Positions 1-8,014 of a stretch of 64,000 nucleotides of DNA are shown here, in pieces. The stretch comes from Brucella pseudogrignonensis (GTDB lineage Bacteria > Pseudomonadota > Alphaproteobacteria > Rhizobiales > Rhizobiaceae). Within the stretch, counting starts at the first letter, position 1. Each line of letters starts with the position of its first letter. The translations under genes were made by a program, and so were the position numbers. Under the pieces are notes generated by a model, which searched no databases, was not told where the DNA came from, and worked only from the letters and a program-made list of their open reading frames with translations. The stretch is taken from contig NZ_NNRM01000017.1 of assembly GCF_002252525.1 (NCBI RefSeq), forward strand, positions 372,001 to 436,000, given 5' to 3'.

Positions 1-486
1 ATCGGTTCCAAACGTTTGGCAGATCCCTTCTTCTCGGATGAAGTGGAAGCGGCAATCAAGGCCTGGGCTCCGATCCCGTTGGTATTGCTGGCAGAGCGGG
101 AGGAGTGGTCGCAGGTTTTGCGCGCGATGGAGATCGGTGCGCGTGGCTATATTCCAACATCAGTCGATATCAAGATCTGCGTTGAAGCCATTCATTTGGC
201 ACTTGCAGGTGGGATGTATGTGCCAGCGTCCATGCTGATGAAACCTCATTCTGAGGACATGAGCGACGATGTACTGGGCGAACTGTTGACCATGCGCGAG
301 ATCGAAGTGGTTCATGCGATCCGGGTGGGGAAGTCGAACAAGATCATCGCTTTTGAACTTGGCATGAGCGAAGGCACAGTCAAAGCCCATGTCCATAATA
401 TTATGAGAAAGATTGGTGCCGCAAATCGCACCGAAGTCGCCTGTAAGCTTCACAAGATGTACGGCAATAAGTTCAGCGGAGAATAA
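1..486 (+). CDS. LuxR-type DNA-binding response regulator, 5' end outside window
   Basis: The reading frame is open to the first base, so the gene begins upstream and only its C-terminal ~160 residues are seen; the TTG at 16 is just an internal codon that can act as a start. The visible N-terminal part resembles the end of a receiver domain. The C-terminal ~60 residues are a LuxR/NarL-type helix-turn-helix with the usual 'LTMREIEVVHAIRVGKSNK' and 'VKAHVHNIMRKIGAANRTE' signature. It should bind DNA as a phosphorylation-controlled regulator. A hairpin with a T-run follows at 521. The next genes are two exported proteins on the other strand; a link to them is only suggested by position. Confidence 0.85.
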   Translation: MGSKRLADPFFSDEVEAAIKAWAPIPLVLLAEREEWSQVLRAMEIGARGYIPTSVDIKICVEAIHLALAGGMYVPASMLMKPHSEDMSDDVLGELLTMREIEVVHAIRVGKSNKIIAFELGMSEGTVKAHVHNIMRKIGAANRTEVACKLHKMYGNKFSGE

Positions 487-798
487 CGTAATCAGCATGC
501 AAATATGTGATTTTTGGGATCTATGAAGCGTCGGACTGATATGATCAGCCGGCGCTTCATAGTTTTCAAGGCGCATATAATGCACAGCCTGCTGCATATT
601 CAAAATAAAGGGTAGGGGCAGATTTTCACCTGCCCCTACAGAATGAGAGCGGGTATCCTTTGAGGGGACTCTCATTCTTTTCTGAGCGGAAGGACGCGGC
701 ATAACGGTCTTCCGCTGCTGTCATTTGAGTTGGTTGAATAGTCTGTCGAGCCTTTGGAACGATGGTTTTCGCTCAACAGATATGTGATCCAACTCCAT
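487..798. other. Intergenic stretch with three successive inverted repeats
   Basis: No credible gene lies here. Besides the terminator at 521, GTAGGGGCAG (612-621) pairs with CTGCCCCTAC (630-639), and AGAATGAGAG (640-649) pairs with CTCTCATTCT (669-678) before a T-run. All arms are perfect 10-mers. They probably serve transcription ending from both sides, since the next gene converges from the minus strand. Confidence 0.6.
521..567 (+). terminator. Hairpin with T-run after the response regulator
   Basis: CTATGAAGCG (521-530) pairs perfectly with CGCTTCATAG (553-562). The stem continues inward through CGG/CCG and CTGAT/ATCAG with a G-T pair and one bulged A, and GTTTT follows. This is a typical intrinsic terminator for the gene ending at 486. 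Confidence 0.75.
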
Positions 799-1197
799 TC
801 ATGGGCGAAGGCTAATGCTGCCGGACGACCCACCAGAGGTGGTGCCAAAGGCGGTGCCCGCTGAGCTGCCACCGAAAAACCCGGTTCCCGACTGCGCCAT
901 GGCCGCAGTCTGACCGCCGGAGCCGGAAGTGAAATAGCCCGAACCAATACCGGCGCTTGCGCCGTAATGGCCCATCTTGCCGCCAAGCCCGACGACTGTG
1001 CCTTTTCCTTCCGCCCAGCCTGTTGTTGCAGCCTGTCCTGCCGCAGTCGAACCTGCACCAAACGCGAAGCCGCCAGTTACGGCAGAACCTGCGCCACTGG
1101 CGCCCCCAAAACTACCATTCCAGTTGACCGTTTGTGCTGCAGCAGGCAAGGCGCCAGCCGCGAGAAGTGCAATAGATGCGATGATGATTTTCTTCAC
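799..1197 (-). CDS. Small exported Gly/Ala/Ser-rich protein, unknown function
   Basis: This is a 132-residue protein with a clear Sec signal peptide (basic start, hydrophobic stretch, cleavage near AAAQT). The mature part is about half glycine, alanine and serine, has no cysteine and no obvious domain. I chose GTG at 1197 rather than the longer TTG frame at 1221 because AGGAGG lies 8 bases upstream of the GTG and the signal peptide begins directly there. The mature protein starts with QTVN, as does that of the next gene, so the two may be exported together. The composition would suit a surface or fibre-like protein, but no curlin-type repeat is recognisable. Confidence 0.7.
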   Translation of the reverse strand: MKKIIIASIALLAAGALPAAAQTVNWNGSFGGASGAGSAVTGGFAFGAGSTAAGQAATTGWAEGKGTVVGLGGKMGHYGASAGIGSGYFTSGSGGQTAAMAQSGTGFFGGSSAGTAFGTTSGGSSGSISLRP

Positions 1198-1358
1198 GAT
1201 GAACTCCTCCTGTTCTGACAAAATCGGGTCAAACCCCTTCTGCCAGGCATATCCCGACGATATACCCCGCTACCCATTCGGTGACGGGTGATTGCATATG
1301 AGTAAAAGGCTGTATCGGCGATGTGTGTTCGCGTGGAGCAATCTTTGGTTCGTGAATG

Positions 1359-1391
1359 AGCATCGGTTCAAAAAAGCTTCAAACCGATGCT
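1359..1391 (-). terminator. Hairpin after the second exported-protein gene
   Basis: AGCATCGGTT (1359-1368) and AACCGATGCT (1382-1391) form a perfect 10-bp stem about 16 bases past the stop of the minus-strand gene at 1408. There is no strong T-run after it on the minus strand, so ending at this site is likely but not certain. Confidence 0.5.
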
Positions 1392-1407
1392 TTAAGTCGC
1401 TCCAGAT

Positions 1408-2091
1408 CTACATAATCGGTCCCGGACAATGCCAGGCCCGGCTATTGCCTTCTGTTGTACGCAGAACGCATCCTTTGGCGCGCAGTTGATCGGAACTCAA
1501 GCCAAGTGCCTTTGCCGAATAAGTACGCTTGCGGCTGGCAATTGGTGGTGATGCCGTCGTTCCGGTTGAGCTTGCGGGGATTGCCGCTGGCTCTTCGTTG
1601 GAAACAGACGCCAAAAGCGGTGCTTGTCGTGTTTGTCGTTGTACCGATGCTGAACGGGCTGCAGCGCCCTGTGATGGGCAGTAAACGCCCGTCGCATTCA
1701 GGGATGCTCTGACTTCCTTGTTGAGGCAGATCAGGTCCAGGGCGGCAGCATTTTGCCCCATTCCGAGAAGTGCTGCCGCATAGGCCCGCCGGTTGCATTC
1801 ACGCATTTCATATGTTGTGCCAAAGCCCAGGCCCCAGCCTGTTGCGCCGACGCCGGCACTTGTTGAGCCTGCGCAGGAATGTACACCCGCTGCAACAAGT
1901 CCCGGCGCAAAGGCAGGTACCGTCGTTTTAATCTTACTTGGCGAGTCGGAGCCGCCTCCAACGGCGATGGCGGTAGCACCGGCCTGCGATGACGAGTTTG
2001 TATTGTTGTCCACATTCACAGTTTGAGCGAACGCACTCCCTCCGAAGAGGATAAATGCGCCAGATAAGCAAAGGATACCCAGTTTAGACAT
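1408..2091 (-). CDS. Exported Asn/Ser-rich protein with conserved cysteines, unknown function
   Basis: This 227-residue protein has a signal peptide ending near SAFAQT, and its mature N-terminus (QTVNVDNNTNSSSQ) is Asn/Ser-rich. Several cysteines follow (SCAG, ECNR, ICLN, YCPS, GCVL, WHCP), suggesting disulfides in the periplasm or outside. The low-complexity Ala/Pro/Ser/Thr segment near residues 150-190 looks like a linker. I chose ATG at 2091 over the TTG at 2097 because the GGGG-type ribosome site then has proper spacing. I do not recognise the family. The shared QTVN start with its neighbour at 799 hints at a joint role. Confidence 0.65.
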   Translation of the reverse strand: MSKLGILCLSGAFILFGGSAFAQTVNVDNNTNSSSQAGATAIAVGGGSDSPSKIKTTVPAFAPGLVAAGVHSCAGSTSAGVGATGWGLGFGTTYEMRECNRRAYAAALLGMGQNAAALDLICLNKEVRASLNATGVYCPSQGAAARSASVQRQTRQAPLLASVSNEEPAAIPASSTGTTASPPIASRKRTYSAKALGLSSDQLRAKGCVLRTTEGNSRAWHCPGPIM

Positions 2092-2548
2092 AGCCAACCC
2101 CTTCGACTTTTATTTCATTTCACATGCTTTGATTATGATAAGGGCGCCATTATCATTTATTTTGTTATTGCCATTTTGCGTGCAAAAAGGATTATTTCTA
2201 TATTATTGAAAAATAAGATTCTTGAAATATAAATATTGCATTACGTTTTACGTACAATGTGTAAGGTTTTTGTTGTTGATAATCTATATTGTTATCGTTT
2301 GTATATTTCGATCTTTGAAACCATTTCCTTAGTTTTGCTTCTAAACCAAAGTTTATGGCGTCTTGATCAAGTTGAAGACTCTCGGGCGTTAAATGTGAGA
2401 TGGTGCAGCGCGCAATCCGGAAACTATGATGAAAATTGCTACATTGGATCAGTGCTTCTGGCTGTTTTGTCATCAAGCGGTTGCTTTCTCTTGCAAAACA
2501 GCGAAATTACGAAATTGTTGTTAGAATAATTCCATTGCCGGGAACAAA
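2092..2548. other. AT-rich intergenic region before glpR
   Basis: About 450 bases are much richer in A and T than the surroundings, especially 2120-2340. Frames here are short and lack ribosome sites. Two CGAAA words at 2502-2506 and 2510-2514 resemble the TTTCG words before glpD in reverse orientation and could take part in glpR autoregulation, but their 8-base spacing differs. The region probably carries the promoters of glpR and of the divergent exported-protein gene. Confidence 0.5.
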
Positions 2549-3340
2549 ATGCAGCTTACCCCTCGTCACAACGCAATTCTGGATATCGCCCGCCGACAGG
2601 GGCAGGTTCTCGTCGATGATCTTGCGAGCGCGTTCGATGTAACGCCGCAGACTGTGCGCAAGGATCTCAACGATCTTTGCAAGGCGCGTCTGTTGCGCCG
2701 TATTCATGGCGGGGCGCTCTATCCGTCCGGTGTCGAGAACATGGAATATGAGGCGCGCCGCCGCATTGCTGCGCATGAAAAGGAACTGATCGGTCGGGCT
2801 GCGGCTGAAATGATCCCTGACGGTGCATCGCTGTTCATCAATATAGGCACGACAACAGAGGCCGTCAGTCATGCGTTGATCGACCACAATAATCTGATGG
2901 TCATCACCAACAACATCAATGTAGCCAATACTTTGCGTGTCTATCCGGAGATCGAGGTCGTCATCGCTGGCGGTGTGGTACGCGCATCCGATGGCGGTAT
3001 CGTGGGTGAGGCCGCGGTCGATTTCATCCGGCAGTTCAAGGTCGATTACGCAATCATCGGCGCATCGGCGATGGATGAGGATGGTGCGCTGCTCGATTTC
3101 GATTTCCGCGAAGTGAAGGTGGCACAGGCGATCATCGCAAATGCGCGCCATGTCATTCTCGTTACCGACTCAACCAAACTTGAACGGACCGCTCCTGTCC
3201 GTCTTGGCCATATCTCGCAGGTTCATACCTTTATTACCGACCGCTGCCCATCGCAGCAATTGCGTGAATTATGCCGCGAAAACGAGGTCGAACTGATTGA
3301 GACGGCTGAGGACGAACCGAACGAAAAGAAAGAATCATAG
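2549..3340 (+). CDS. glpR: Glycerol-3-phosphate regulon repressor, DeoR family
   Basis: This 263-residue protein has a DeoR N-terminal helix-turn-helix (VDDLASAFDVTPQTVRKDL, about residues 20-40) followed by the 'RRIHGGA' junction typical of the family. The C-terminal sugar-phosphate-binding domain has 'INIGTTTEAV' and 'DSTKL' motifs. The family represses genes and is released by a phosphorylated sugar or polyol. glpD starts 80 bases downstream, so glycerol 3-phosphate is the likely inducer. The length is normal. A ribosome site is weak (CCGGGAAC before the ATG). Operators probably lie at 3341-3370. Confidence 0.88.
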   Translation: MQLTPRHNAILDIARRQGQVLVDDLASAFDVTPQTVRKDLNDLCKARLLRRIHGGALYPSGVENMEYEARRRIAAHEKELIGRAAAEMIPDGASLFINIGTTTEAVSHALIDHNNLMVITNNINVANTLRVYPEIEVVIAGGVVRASDGGIVGEAAVDFIRQFKVDYAIIGASAMDEDGALLDFDFREVKVAQAIIANARHVILVTDSTKLERTAPVRLGHISQVHTFITDRCPSQQLRELCRENEVELIETAEDEPNEKKES

Positions 3341-3370
3341 TTTCGTTTCATTTTCGTTTCACTTTCGTAT
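3341..3370 (+). promoter_or_regulatory. Three TTTCG repeats at 11-bp period, likely GlpR operator
   Basis: TTTCG occurs at 3341-3345, 3352-3356 and 3363-3367, exactly 11 bases apart, so the copies face one side of the helix. They begin directly after the glpR stop codon and precede glpD. DeoR-family repressors commonly bind direct repeats of this kind, so control of glpD by GlpR is the natural inference. Confidence 0.7.
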
Positions 3371-3420
3371 GAAATGACTTATATTCGCTTTGGTGGTTGG
3401 AGAGGTCTTCAGGTTTAGCC

Positions 3421-4932
3421 ATGGCGCAGCATAAAATTTTTGATATTTTCGTAATCGGTGGCGGCATCAATGGATGCGGCATTGCAAGAGACGCGGTTGG
3501 CCGTGGCTTTTCGGTCGGTCTTGCCGAGATGAACGATCTGGCAAGCGGCACCTCGTCGCGTGCCACTAAGCTTATACATGGCGGATTGCGCTATCTGGAG
3601 CATTACGAATTTCGTCTGGTGCGCGAAGCGCTGATGGAACGCGAGGTACTTTGGGCCAATGCCCCGCATCTGATTCATCCGATGCGCTTTGTGCTTCCCT
3701 TTCACAAGGGTGGCGTGCGCCCTGCCTGGTTACTGCGCCTTGGCCTGTTCCTTTATGACCATCTCGGTGGCCGCAAGAAGCTGCCCGCCACGCGTACGCT
3801 CGATATGCGCACCGATCCTTCGAGCGCACCGCTCAAGCCACTTTTTACAAAGGCTTTCGAATATTCGGATTGCTGGGTGGATGATGCGCGTTTTACTGCG
3901 CTGACGGCGCGCGATGCTGCTGATCGTGGCGCGATGATCCGCACCCGCACCAAGGTTATCTCTGCCCGCCGTGACCATGAAGCATGGACGGTAACGCTCG
4001 AAAACATCGATACAGGTCTGCGCGAAGAGTTTCGCGCGCGTCTCCTGGTCAACGCAGCCGGCCCATGGGCTGATAAGGTGCTGGAAGGTGTCGAAGGCGA
4101 TCGTCAGTTGCATAATGTGCGTCTGGTGCAAGGCAGCCATATCGTGGTGCGCAAAAAGTTCTCCGATCCGCGCTCCTATTTCTTCCAGAACAATGACGGG
4201 CGCATCATCTTCGCTATTCCTTACGAAGATGATTTTACGCTGATTGGCACCACCGACCAGGATTATAAAGGTGATCCCGCCAAGGTTGCGATCAGCGACA
4301 AGGAAACCGATTATCTCTGCGCTGCGGCAAGCGAATATTTCCGCGAGCCGGTGCGGATTGAAGATATTGTCTGGACCTATTCCGGCGTGCGTCCGCTCTA
4401 TGATGACGGTGCAAGCAAGGCGCAGGAAGCAACCCGCGATTATGTGCTCAAAGAAGATGCGCCGCAGGGAGCTGCACCGCTCATCAATGTGTTTGGTGGT
4501 AAGCTGACCACCGCGCGCAGGCTGGCCGAGCATATGCTTGAGAAGATCGAGCATCATCTTGGCAAGAAAGGTGCACCATGGACCCATGCCGCGTCTCTGC
4601 CAGGTGGTGATTTTGAGGCAACCGCTTTTGATCAGGAACTGGAAAAGCTGAAAGCTGATTATCCGTTCCTGTCGCACGCCCATGCCCGTCGTCTGTTCAA
4701 GCTCTACGGAACACGCGCACGCATTTTGCTGGGTAAATCCAAATCTTTGGAAGAGCTTGGACGACATTTGGGCAGTGATCTTTATGAGGCGGAAGTGCGC
4801 TATCTTATGAAGCATGAATGGGCACATACGGCAGAAGATATTCTCTGGCGCCGAACCAAGCTCGGCCTGCGCATGAATGCGATTGAAGTCTCTTCGCTTG
4901 AGACTTTCGTCCAACCTGCCAAAGTCGCGTAA
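3421..4932 (+). CDS. glpD: Aerobic glycerol-3-phosphate dehydrogenase
   Basis: This 503-residue FAD enzyme oxidises sn-glycerol 3-phosphate to dihydroxyacetone phosphate and passes electrons to quinone at the inner membrane. The N-terminal dinucleotide fold 'VIGGGINGCGIARDA' (about residues 10-24) and the 'GTSSRATKLIHGGLRYLE' stretch are hallmarks of GlpD, as is the late 'GGKLTTAR'. I chose ATG at 3421 because the FAD motif follows at once and a CAGG site lies 7 bases upstream; a longer frame from TTG at 3397 adds 8 residues without support. The gene follows glpR and its putative operator. The length suits the family. Confidence 0.95.
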   Translation: MAQHKIFDIFVIGGGINGCGIARDAVGRGFSVGLAEMNDLASGTSSRATKLIHGGLRYLEHYEFRLVREALMEREVLWANAPHLIHPMRFVLPFHKGGVRPAWLLRLGLFLYDHLGGRKKLPATRTLDMRTDPSSAPLKPLFTKAFEYSDCWVDDARFTALTARDAADRGAMIRTRTKVISARRDHEAWTVTLENIDTGLREEFRARLLVNAAGPWADKVLEGVEGDRQLHNVRLVQGSHIVVRKKFSDPRSYFFQNNDGRIIFAIPYEDDFTLIGTTDQDYKGDPAKVAISDKETDYLCAAASEYFREPVRIEDIVWTYSGVRPLYDDGASKAQEATRDYVLKEDAPQGAAPLINVFGGKLTTARRLAEHMLEKIEHHLGKKGAPWTHAASLPGGDFEATAFDQELEKLKADYPFLSHAHARRLFKLYGTRARILLGKSKSLEELGRHLGSDLYEAEVRYLMKHEWAHTAEDILWRRTKLGLRMNAIEVSSLETFVQPAKVA

Positions 4933-5009
4933 CGGCTCGCTTGCAACCGGTCCGATAAAAAGTCATTATCTTTCCAGTGGGCCGTTTCCAGCCTTTCTGG
5001 GAGGAAAAC

Positions 5010-5978
5010 ATGGGTGCGCCGCAAGACCGGATACACGCAGATCGTATCCATTCCGAGATTGAGACGGGAGGAGCCGCCCGCTCAGCGCTGGTTGCTTCAT
5101 GGCGCCGTTCTGCACGTCTTTATGGACTGGATCCCGCAGAAACAGGCTCTGTTCAAACGCTCTCTGATCATGAACTGCGAACCGCCCGCCAGCGTATGGA
5201 ACGGGTGGTTAGCATTGCACAAGCCAGCATGGATCGCCTCTATATGGCGGTTGGGGGTGTTGGTTGTTGCGTGCTTTTGGCCGACAGCGAAGGCGTACCA
5301 GTCGAGCGTCGGGGGGCAGCAGGTGATGACGACACGTTTTACGATTGGGGTCTGTGGACGGGTGCCGTATGGAGCGAAGCGGTTGAAGGCACCAATGGCA
5401 TCGGCACCTGCATTGCCGAGCAACGTGCGCTGACCATCCATCGCGACCAGCATTTTCATACACGCAATATTGGGCTTTCCTGCACGGTCGCGCCCATTCA
5501 TGACCATCAGGGCCGCTTGATGGCGGCACTCGATGTATCGTCTTGCCGAAGCGATCTGACCGAGGCCTTTGTACAGCTGATTTCGGTCGCGGTGATTGAT
5601 GCCGCGCGCCGCATTGAGGCTGAGAATTTCCGGCAGGCATTTCCTGATGCGCGTATCGTATTGGCACCAAGTGCCGACCGTACCGGCGGAGCGCTGATTG
5701 CTGTCGACAAGGACGACCTTGTGATCGGTGCCACGCGTGCCGCACGCCTTTCGCTCGATCTGACTGATGAAGCACTTCTGACAGCCTTGCCTGCGGCTGA
5801 TCTTCTCGGCTGGAACGCTGATCCGCGTGAGGATATGGCGGAGTCCGAGAGAGGCGTTATTCTGCGCGCCATTGCGCGCGTGGACGGCAATGTTTCGTCC
5901 GCTGCCAAGCTGCTGGGCATCAGCCGGGCCACGCTCCACCGCAAGCTCAACCGCCTCAAGATCATCCGGCCTAATTAA
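5010..5978 (+). CDS. GAF-Fis transcriptional regulator lacking a sigma-54 AAA+ domain
   Basis: This 322-residue protein has the layout of AcoR-type activators without the central ATPase. It has an N-terminal region with 'LVASWRRSARLYGLDP', a GAF-like sensory domain (about residues 65-210, including 'EGTNGIGTCIAEQRALTIHRDQ' in parts), then a C-terminal Fis-type helix-turn-helix with 'VSSAAKLLGISRATLHRKL'. Lacking the GAFTGA-bearing domain, it cannot open sigma-54 promoters and probably works with sigma-70 polymerase. ATG at 5010 was chosen for the GGGAGG site 4 bases before it. Placed before aldehyde and alcohol dehydrogenase genes, it likely senses an aldehyde, alcohol or acetoin-like signal. 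Confidence 0.82.
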   Translation: MGAPQDRIHADRIHSEIETGGAARSALVASWRRSARLYGLDPAETGSVQTLSDHELRTARQRMERVVSIAQASMDRLYMAVGGVGCCVLLADSEGVPVERRGAAGDDDTFYDWGLWTGAVWSEAVEGTNGIGTCIAEQRALTIHRDQHFHTRNIGLSCTVAPIHDHQGRLMAALDVSSCRSDLTEAFVQLISVAVIDAARRIEAENFRQAFPDARIVLAPSADRTGGALIAVDKDDLVIGATRAARLSLDLTDEALLTALPAADLLGWNADPREDMAESERGVILRAIARVDGNVSSAAKLLGISRATLHRKLNRLKIIRPN

Positions 5979-6079
5979 ATATATCTCCCGAATTAGGGGC
6001 TAATTTTTGGGAAAAGACACGCGCTGCAAGCGGGCTTAAACTGGGTGGTGCGATAAAATCTGAATTCGGTTTTGCAAAC

Positions 6080-6097
6080 TGTCTCATTATTGAGACA
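6080..6097. promoter_or_regulatory. TGTCTCA-TTAT-TGAGACA inverted repeat before aldehyde dehydrogenase
   Basis: A perfect 7-bp inverted repeat with a 4-base spacer lies 105 bases before the start of the aldehyde dehydrogenase gene. Its TGTC...GACA form resembles the upstream sites of Fis-type activators such as AcoR. It is the best candidate site for the regulator ending at 5978. I found no convincing -24/-12 sigma-54 element between it and the gene. Confidence 0.6.
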
Positions 6098-6201
6098 CAT
6101 TGATACTGCATACTATCAAGCGCTGGATGACTCCTCCCAAGAGCCGCGCCAAATTATGTTTGAAACGCCGTAGGAGCGGCGTTGTCTTTGGGAGGAATGT
6201 C

Positions 6202-7719
6202 ATGAACAAAGTTGAATTTCATCGCTCCGTAAAGCCGGAGTTTGCCAAACGTTATGGCAATTTCATTGGCGGCAAATGGGTTGAACCCAAGTCTGGCCGC
6301 TATTTCGACAACACATCGCCGGTCAATGGTCAGGTGCTTTGCGAAGTCGCGCGTTCCGATGCGGCCGATGTCGATGCAGCACTTGATGCAGCCCATGCAG
6401 CGAAAGAAGCATGGGGCAAAACCAGCCCGGCAGAACGCGCTGTGATCCTCAACAAGATCGCAGACCGCATTGAAGAAAACCTGCCAAAGCTTGCTGCTGC
6501 TGAAACATGGGACAATGGCAAGCCAATCCGCGAAACAACTCATGCCGACCTGCCGCTGGCAATCGACCATTTCCGCTACTTTGCGGGCGCAATCCGCGCG
6601 CAGGAAGGTGGCATTTCCGAAATCGATCACGACACGGTTGCCTATCACTTCCACGAGCCACTTGGCGTTGTTGGCCAGATCATCCCTTGGAACTTCCCGC
6701 TGCTGATGGCTGTGTGGAAGCTGGCACCAGCACTTACCGCTGGTAACTGCGTGGTGCTGAAGCCTGCAGAACAGACACCTGCTTCCATTCTTGTTCTGAT
6801 GGAAGTGATTGGCGATCTTTTGCCAGCAGGCGTCATCAACGTGGTCAATGGCTTTGGTCTTGAAGCAGGCAAGCCGCTGGCATCGAGCCCGCGCATTGCC
6901 AAGATCGCCTTTACCGGTGAAACGACGACGGGTCGTCTCATCATGCAATATGCCAGCCAGAACCTTATTCCAGTCACGCTGGAACTGGGCGGCAAGTCGC
7001 CAAATATCTTCTTCTCCGATGTGACGGCCGAAGATGACGATTTCTTCGACAAGGCTATCGAAGGCTTCGTCATGTTTGCGCTTAATCAGGGCGAAGTCTG
7101 TACCTGCCCGAGCCGTGCACTGGTCCATGAAAAGATCTACGACAAGTTCATGGAACGCGCATTGAAACGCGTTGAGGCTATCGTTCAGGGCGATCCGCTT
7201 GATCCGGCAACCATGATCGGTGCGCAGGCATCCAGCGAGCAGCTCGAAAAAATTCTGAGCTATATCGACATCGGCAAGCAGGAAGGCGCGGAAGTGCTGA
7301 CGGGCGGTGGGCGCAATGAGCTGGCCGGTGATCTGGCAGGCGGCTATTACGTCAAGCCGACTGTGTTCAAGGGCACCAACAAGATGCGGATTTTCCAGGA
7401 GGAAATCTTTGGTCCTGTTGTTTCGGTTACGACGTTTAAGGACGATGCCGAAGCGCTCTCGATTGCCAATGACACGCTTTATGGTCTGGGTGCCGGTGTG
7501 TGGACGCGTGACGGCACGCGCGCCTACCGCTTCGGTCGCGCCATTCAGGCCGGTCGTGTCTGGACCAATTGCTACCACGCCTATCCGGCCCATGCGGCGT
7601 TCGGTGGCTATAAGCAGTCGGGTATCGGTCGTGAAAACCACCTCAAGATGCTCGACCATTACCAGCAGACCAAGAACATGCTGGTGAGCTACAGCCCGAA
7701 GAAGCTCGGCTTCTTCTAA
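6202..7719 (+). CDS. NAD-dependent aldehyde dehydrogenase (acetaldehyde type)
   Basis: This 505-residue class of ALDH oxidises aldehydes to acids. The catalytic cysteine is C300 in 'NQGEVCTC' and the general base is E261 in 'LELGGKSPN'; the 'FTGETTTGR' cofactor loop and 'PWNFPL' are also present. The best relatives are AldB/ExaC/AcoD-type enzymes for acetaldehyde and similar short aldehydes. ATG at 6202 has GGGAGG 7 bases upstream; the longer frame from 6100 runs through promoter sequence and is rejected. It forms a module with the regulator upstream and the alcohol dehydrogenase downstream, though 265 bases of repeats separate it from the latter. Confidence 0.92.
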   Translation: MNKVEFHRSVKPEFAKRYGNFIGGKWVEPKSGRYFDNTSPVNGQVLCEVARSDAADVDAALDAAHAAKEAWGKTSPAERAVILNKIADRIEENLPKLAAAETWDNGKPIRETTHADLPLAIDHFRYFAGAIRAQEGGISEIDHDTVAYHFHEPLGVVGQIIPWNFPLLMAVWKLAPALTAGNCVVLKPAEQTPASILVLMEVIGDLLPAGVINVVNGFGLEAGKPLASSPRIAKIAFTGETTTGRLIMQYASQNLIPVTLELGGKSPNIFFSDVTAEDDDFFDKAIEGFVMFALNQGEVCTCPSRALVHEKIYDKFMERALKRVEAIVQGDPLDPATMIGAQASSEQLEKILSYIDIGKQEGAEVLTGGGRNELAGDLAGGYYVKPTVFKGTNKMRIFQEEIFGPVVSVTTFKDDAEALSIANDTLYGLGAGVWTRDGTRAYRFGRAIQAGRVWTNCYHAYPAHAAFGGYKQSGIGRENHLKMLDHYQQTKNMLVSYSPKKLGFF

Positions 7720-7787
7720 AAAACAGGGTGGTCCGTGGCTTTCGAGCCTCGGACTGCCGCTTTCCTTGCAGTTTCATCGATACAGTA

Positions 7788-7824
7788 CGACCTCCATCGC
7801 ACTTCCGATCAGAGGTCGTTCCCC
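7788..7824. terminator. Inverted repeat downstream of aldehyde dehydrogenase
   Basis: ACGACCTC and GAGGTCGT form an 8-bp stem around a loop of about 18 bases. A second small stem, GGCAGG/CCTGCC, lies at about 7855-7875. Either could end aldehyde dehydrogenase transcripts; neither has a good T-run. Confidence 0.3.
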
Positions 7825-7890
7825 CGCTGTTTCCTCCCAGGAAAGGGTCGGGTCGGCAGGACTTCGCGCCTGCCAATCCGGCCCATTACA

Positions 7891-7994
7891 GCGCATCCCA
7901 AAAAGTGCGAAGCGGTTTTTGGGTAAGATGCGCGCAGGAAAAGTGCCGCATCCCAAAAAGTGTGCGAAGCGGTTTTTGGGCTAGATGCGCGTAA
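7891..7994 (+). repeat. Two tandem copies of a dispersed palindromic repeat
   Basis: Two copies of GCATCCCAAAAAGTG(TG)CGAAGCGG followed by TTTTTGGG and GATGCGCG occupy about 7891-7935 and 7947-7992. Each copy folds into a hairpin through CCCAAAAA/TTTTTGGG and GCGCATC/GATGCGC. Related single copies occur at 15488 and 35219, with fragments elsewhere. The second copy reaches to about 20 bases before the alcohol dehydrogenase start, so it may form part of that gene's leader. Confidence 0.8.
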
Positions 7995-8014
7995 AACAGA
8001 AGGATGTTTTCGTA

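Noticed and set aside
2236-2529. 97-residue plus-strand frame in the AT-rich gap
   Set aside because: There is no ribosome site, the residue make-up is poor, and it has no family resemblance; it is chance openness in AT-rich DNA.
3730-4914. 394-residue minus-strand frame inside glpD
   Set aside because: The plus-strand frame is a clear glycerol-3-phosphate dehydrogenase; the antisense frame is a shadow of GC-biased third positions.
5979-6201. Possible sigma-54 promoter before the aldehyde dehydrogenase gene
   Set aside because: I found no GG-10-GC arrangement of the -24/-12 type, and the adjacent regulator lacks an AAA+ domain.
6154-7659. 501-residue minus-strand frame opposite the aldehyde dehydrogenase gene
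   Set aside because: It is a shadow frame; the sense strand carries the catalytic Cys300 and Glu261 motifs.
7728-7994. 88-residue frame across the tandem repeats
   Set aside because: Its second half is just the translated dispersed repeat (VRSGFW twice), and no start signal exists.
7891-7994. CRISPR-like array
   Set aside because: There are only two repeat units, each palindromic over its whole length, with no uniform spacers and no cas genes.
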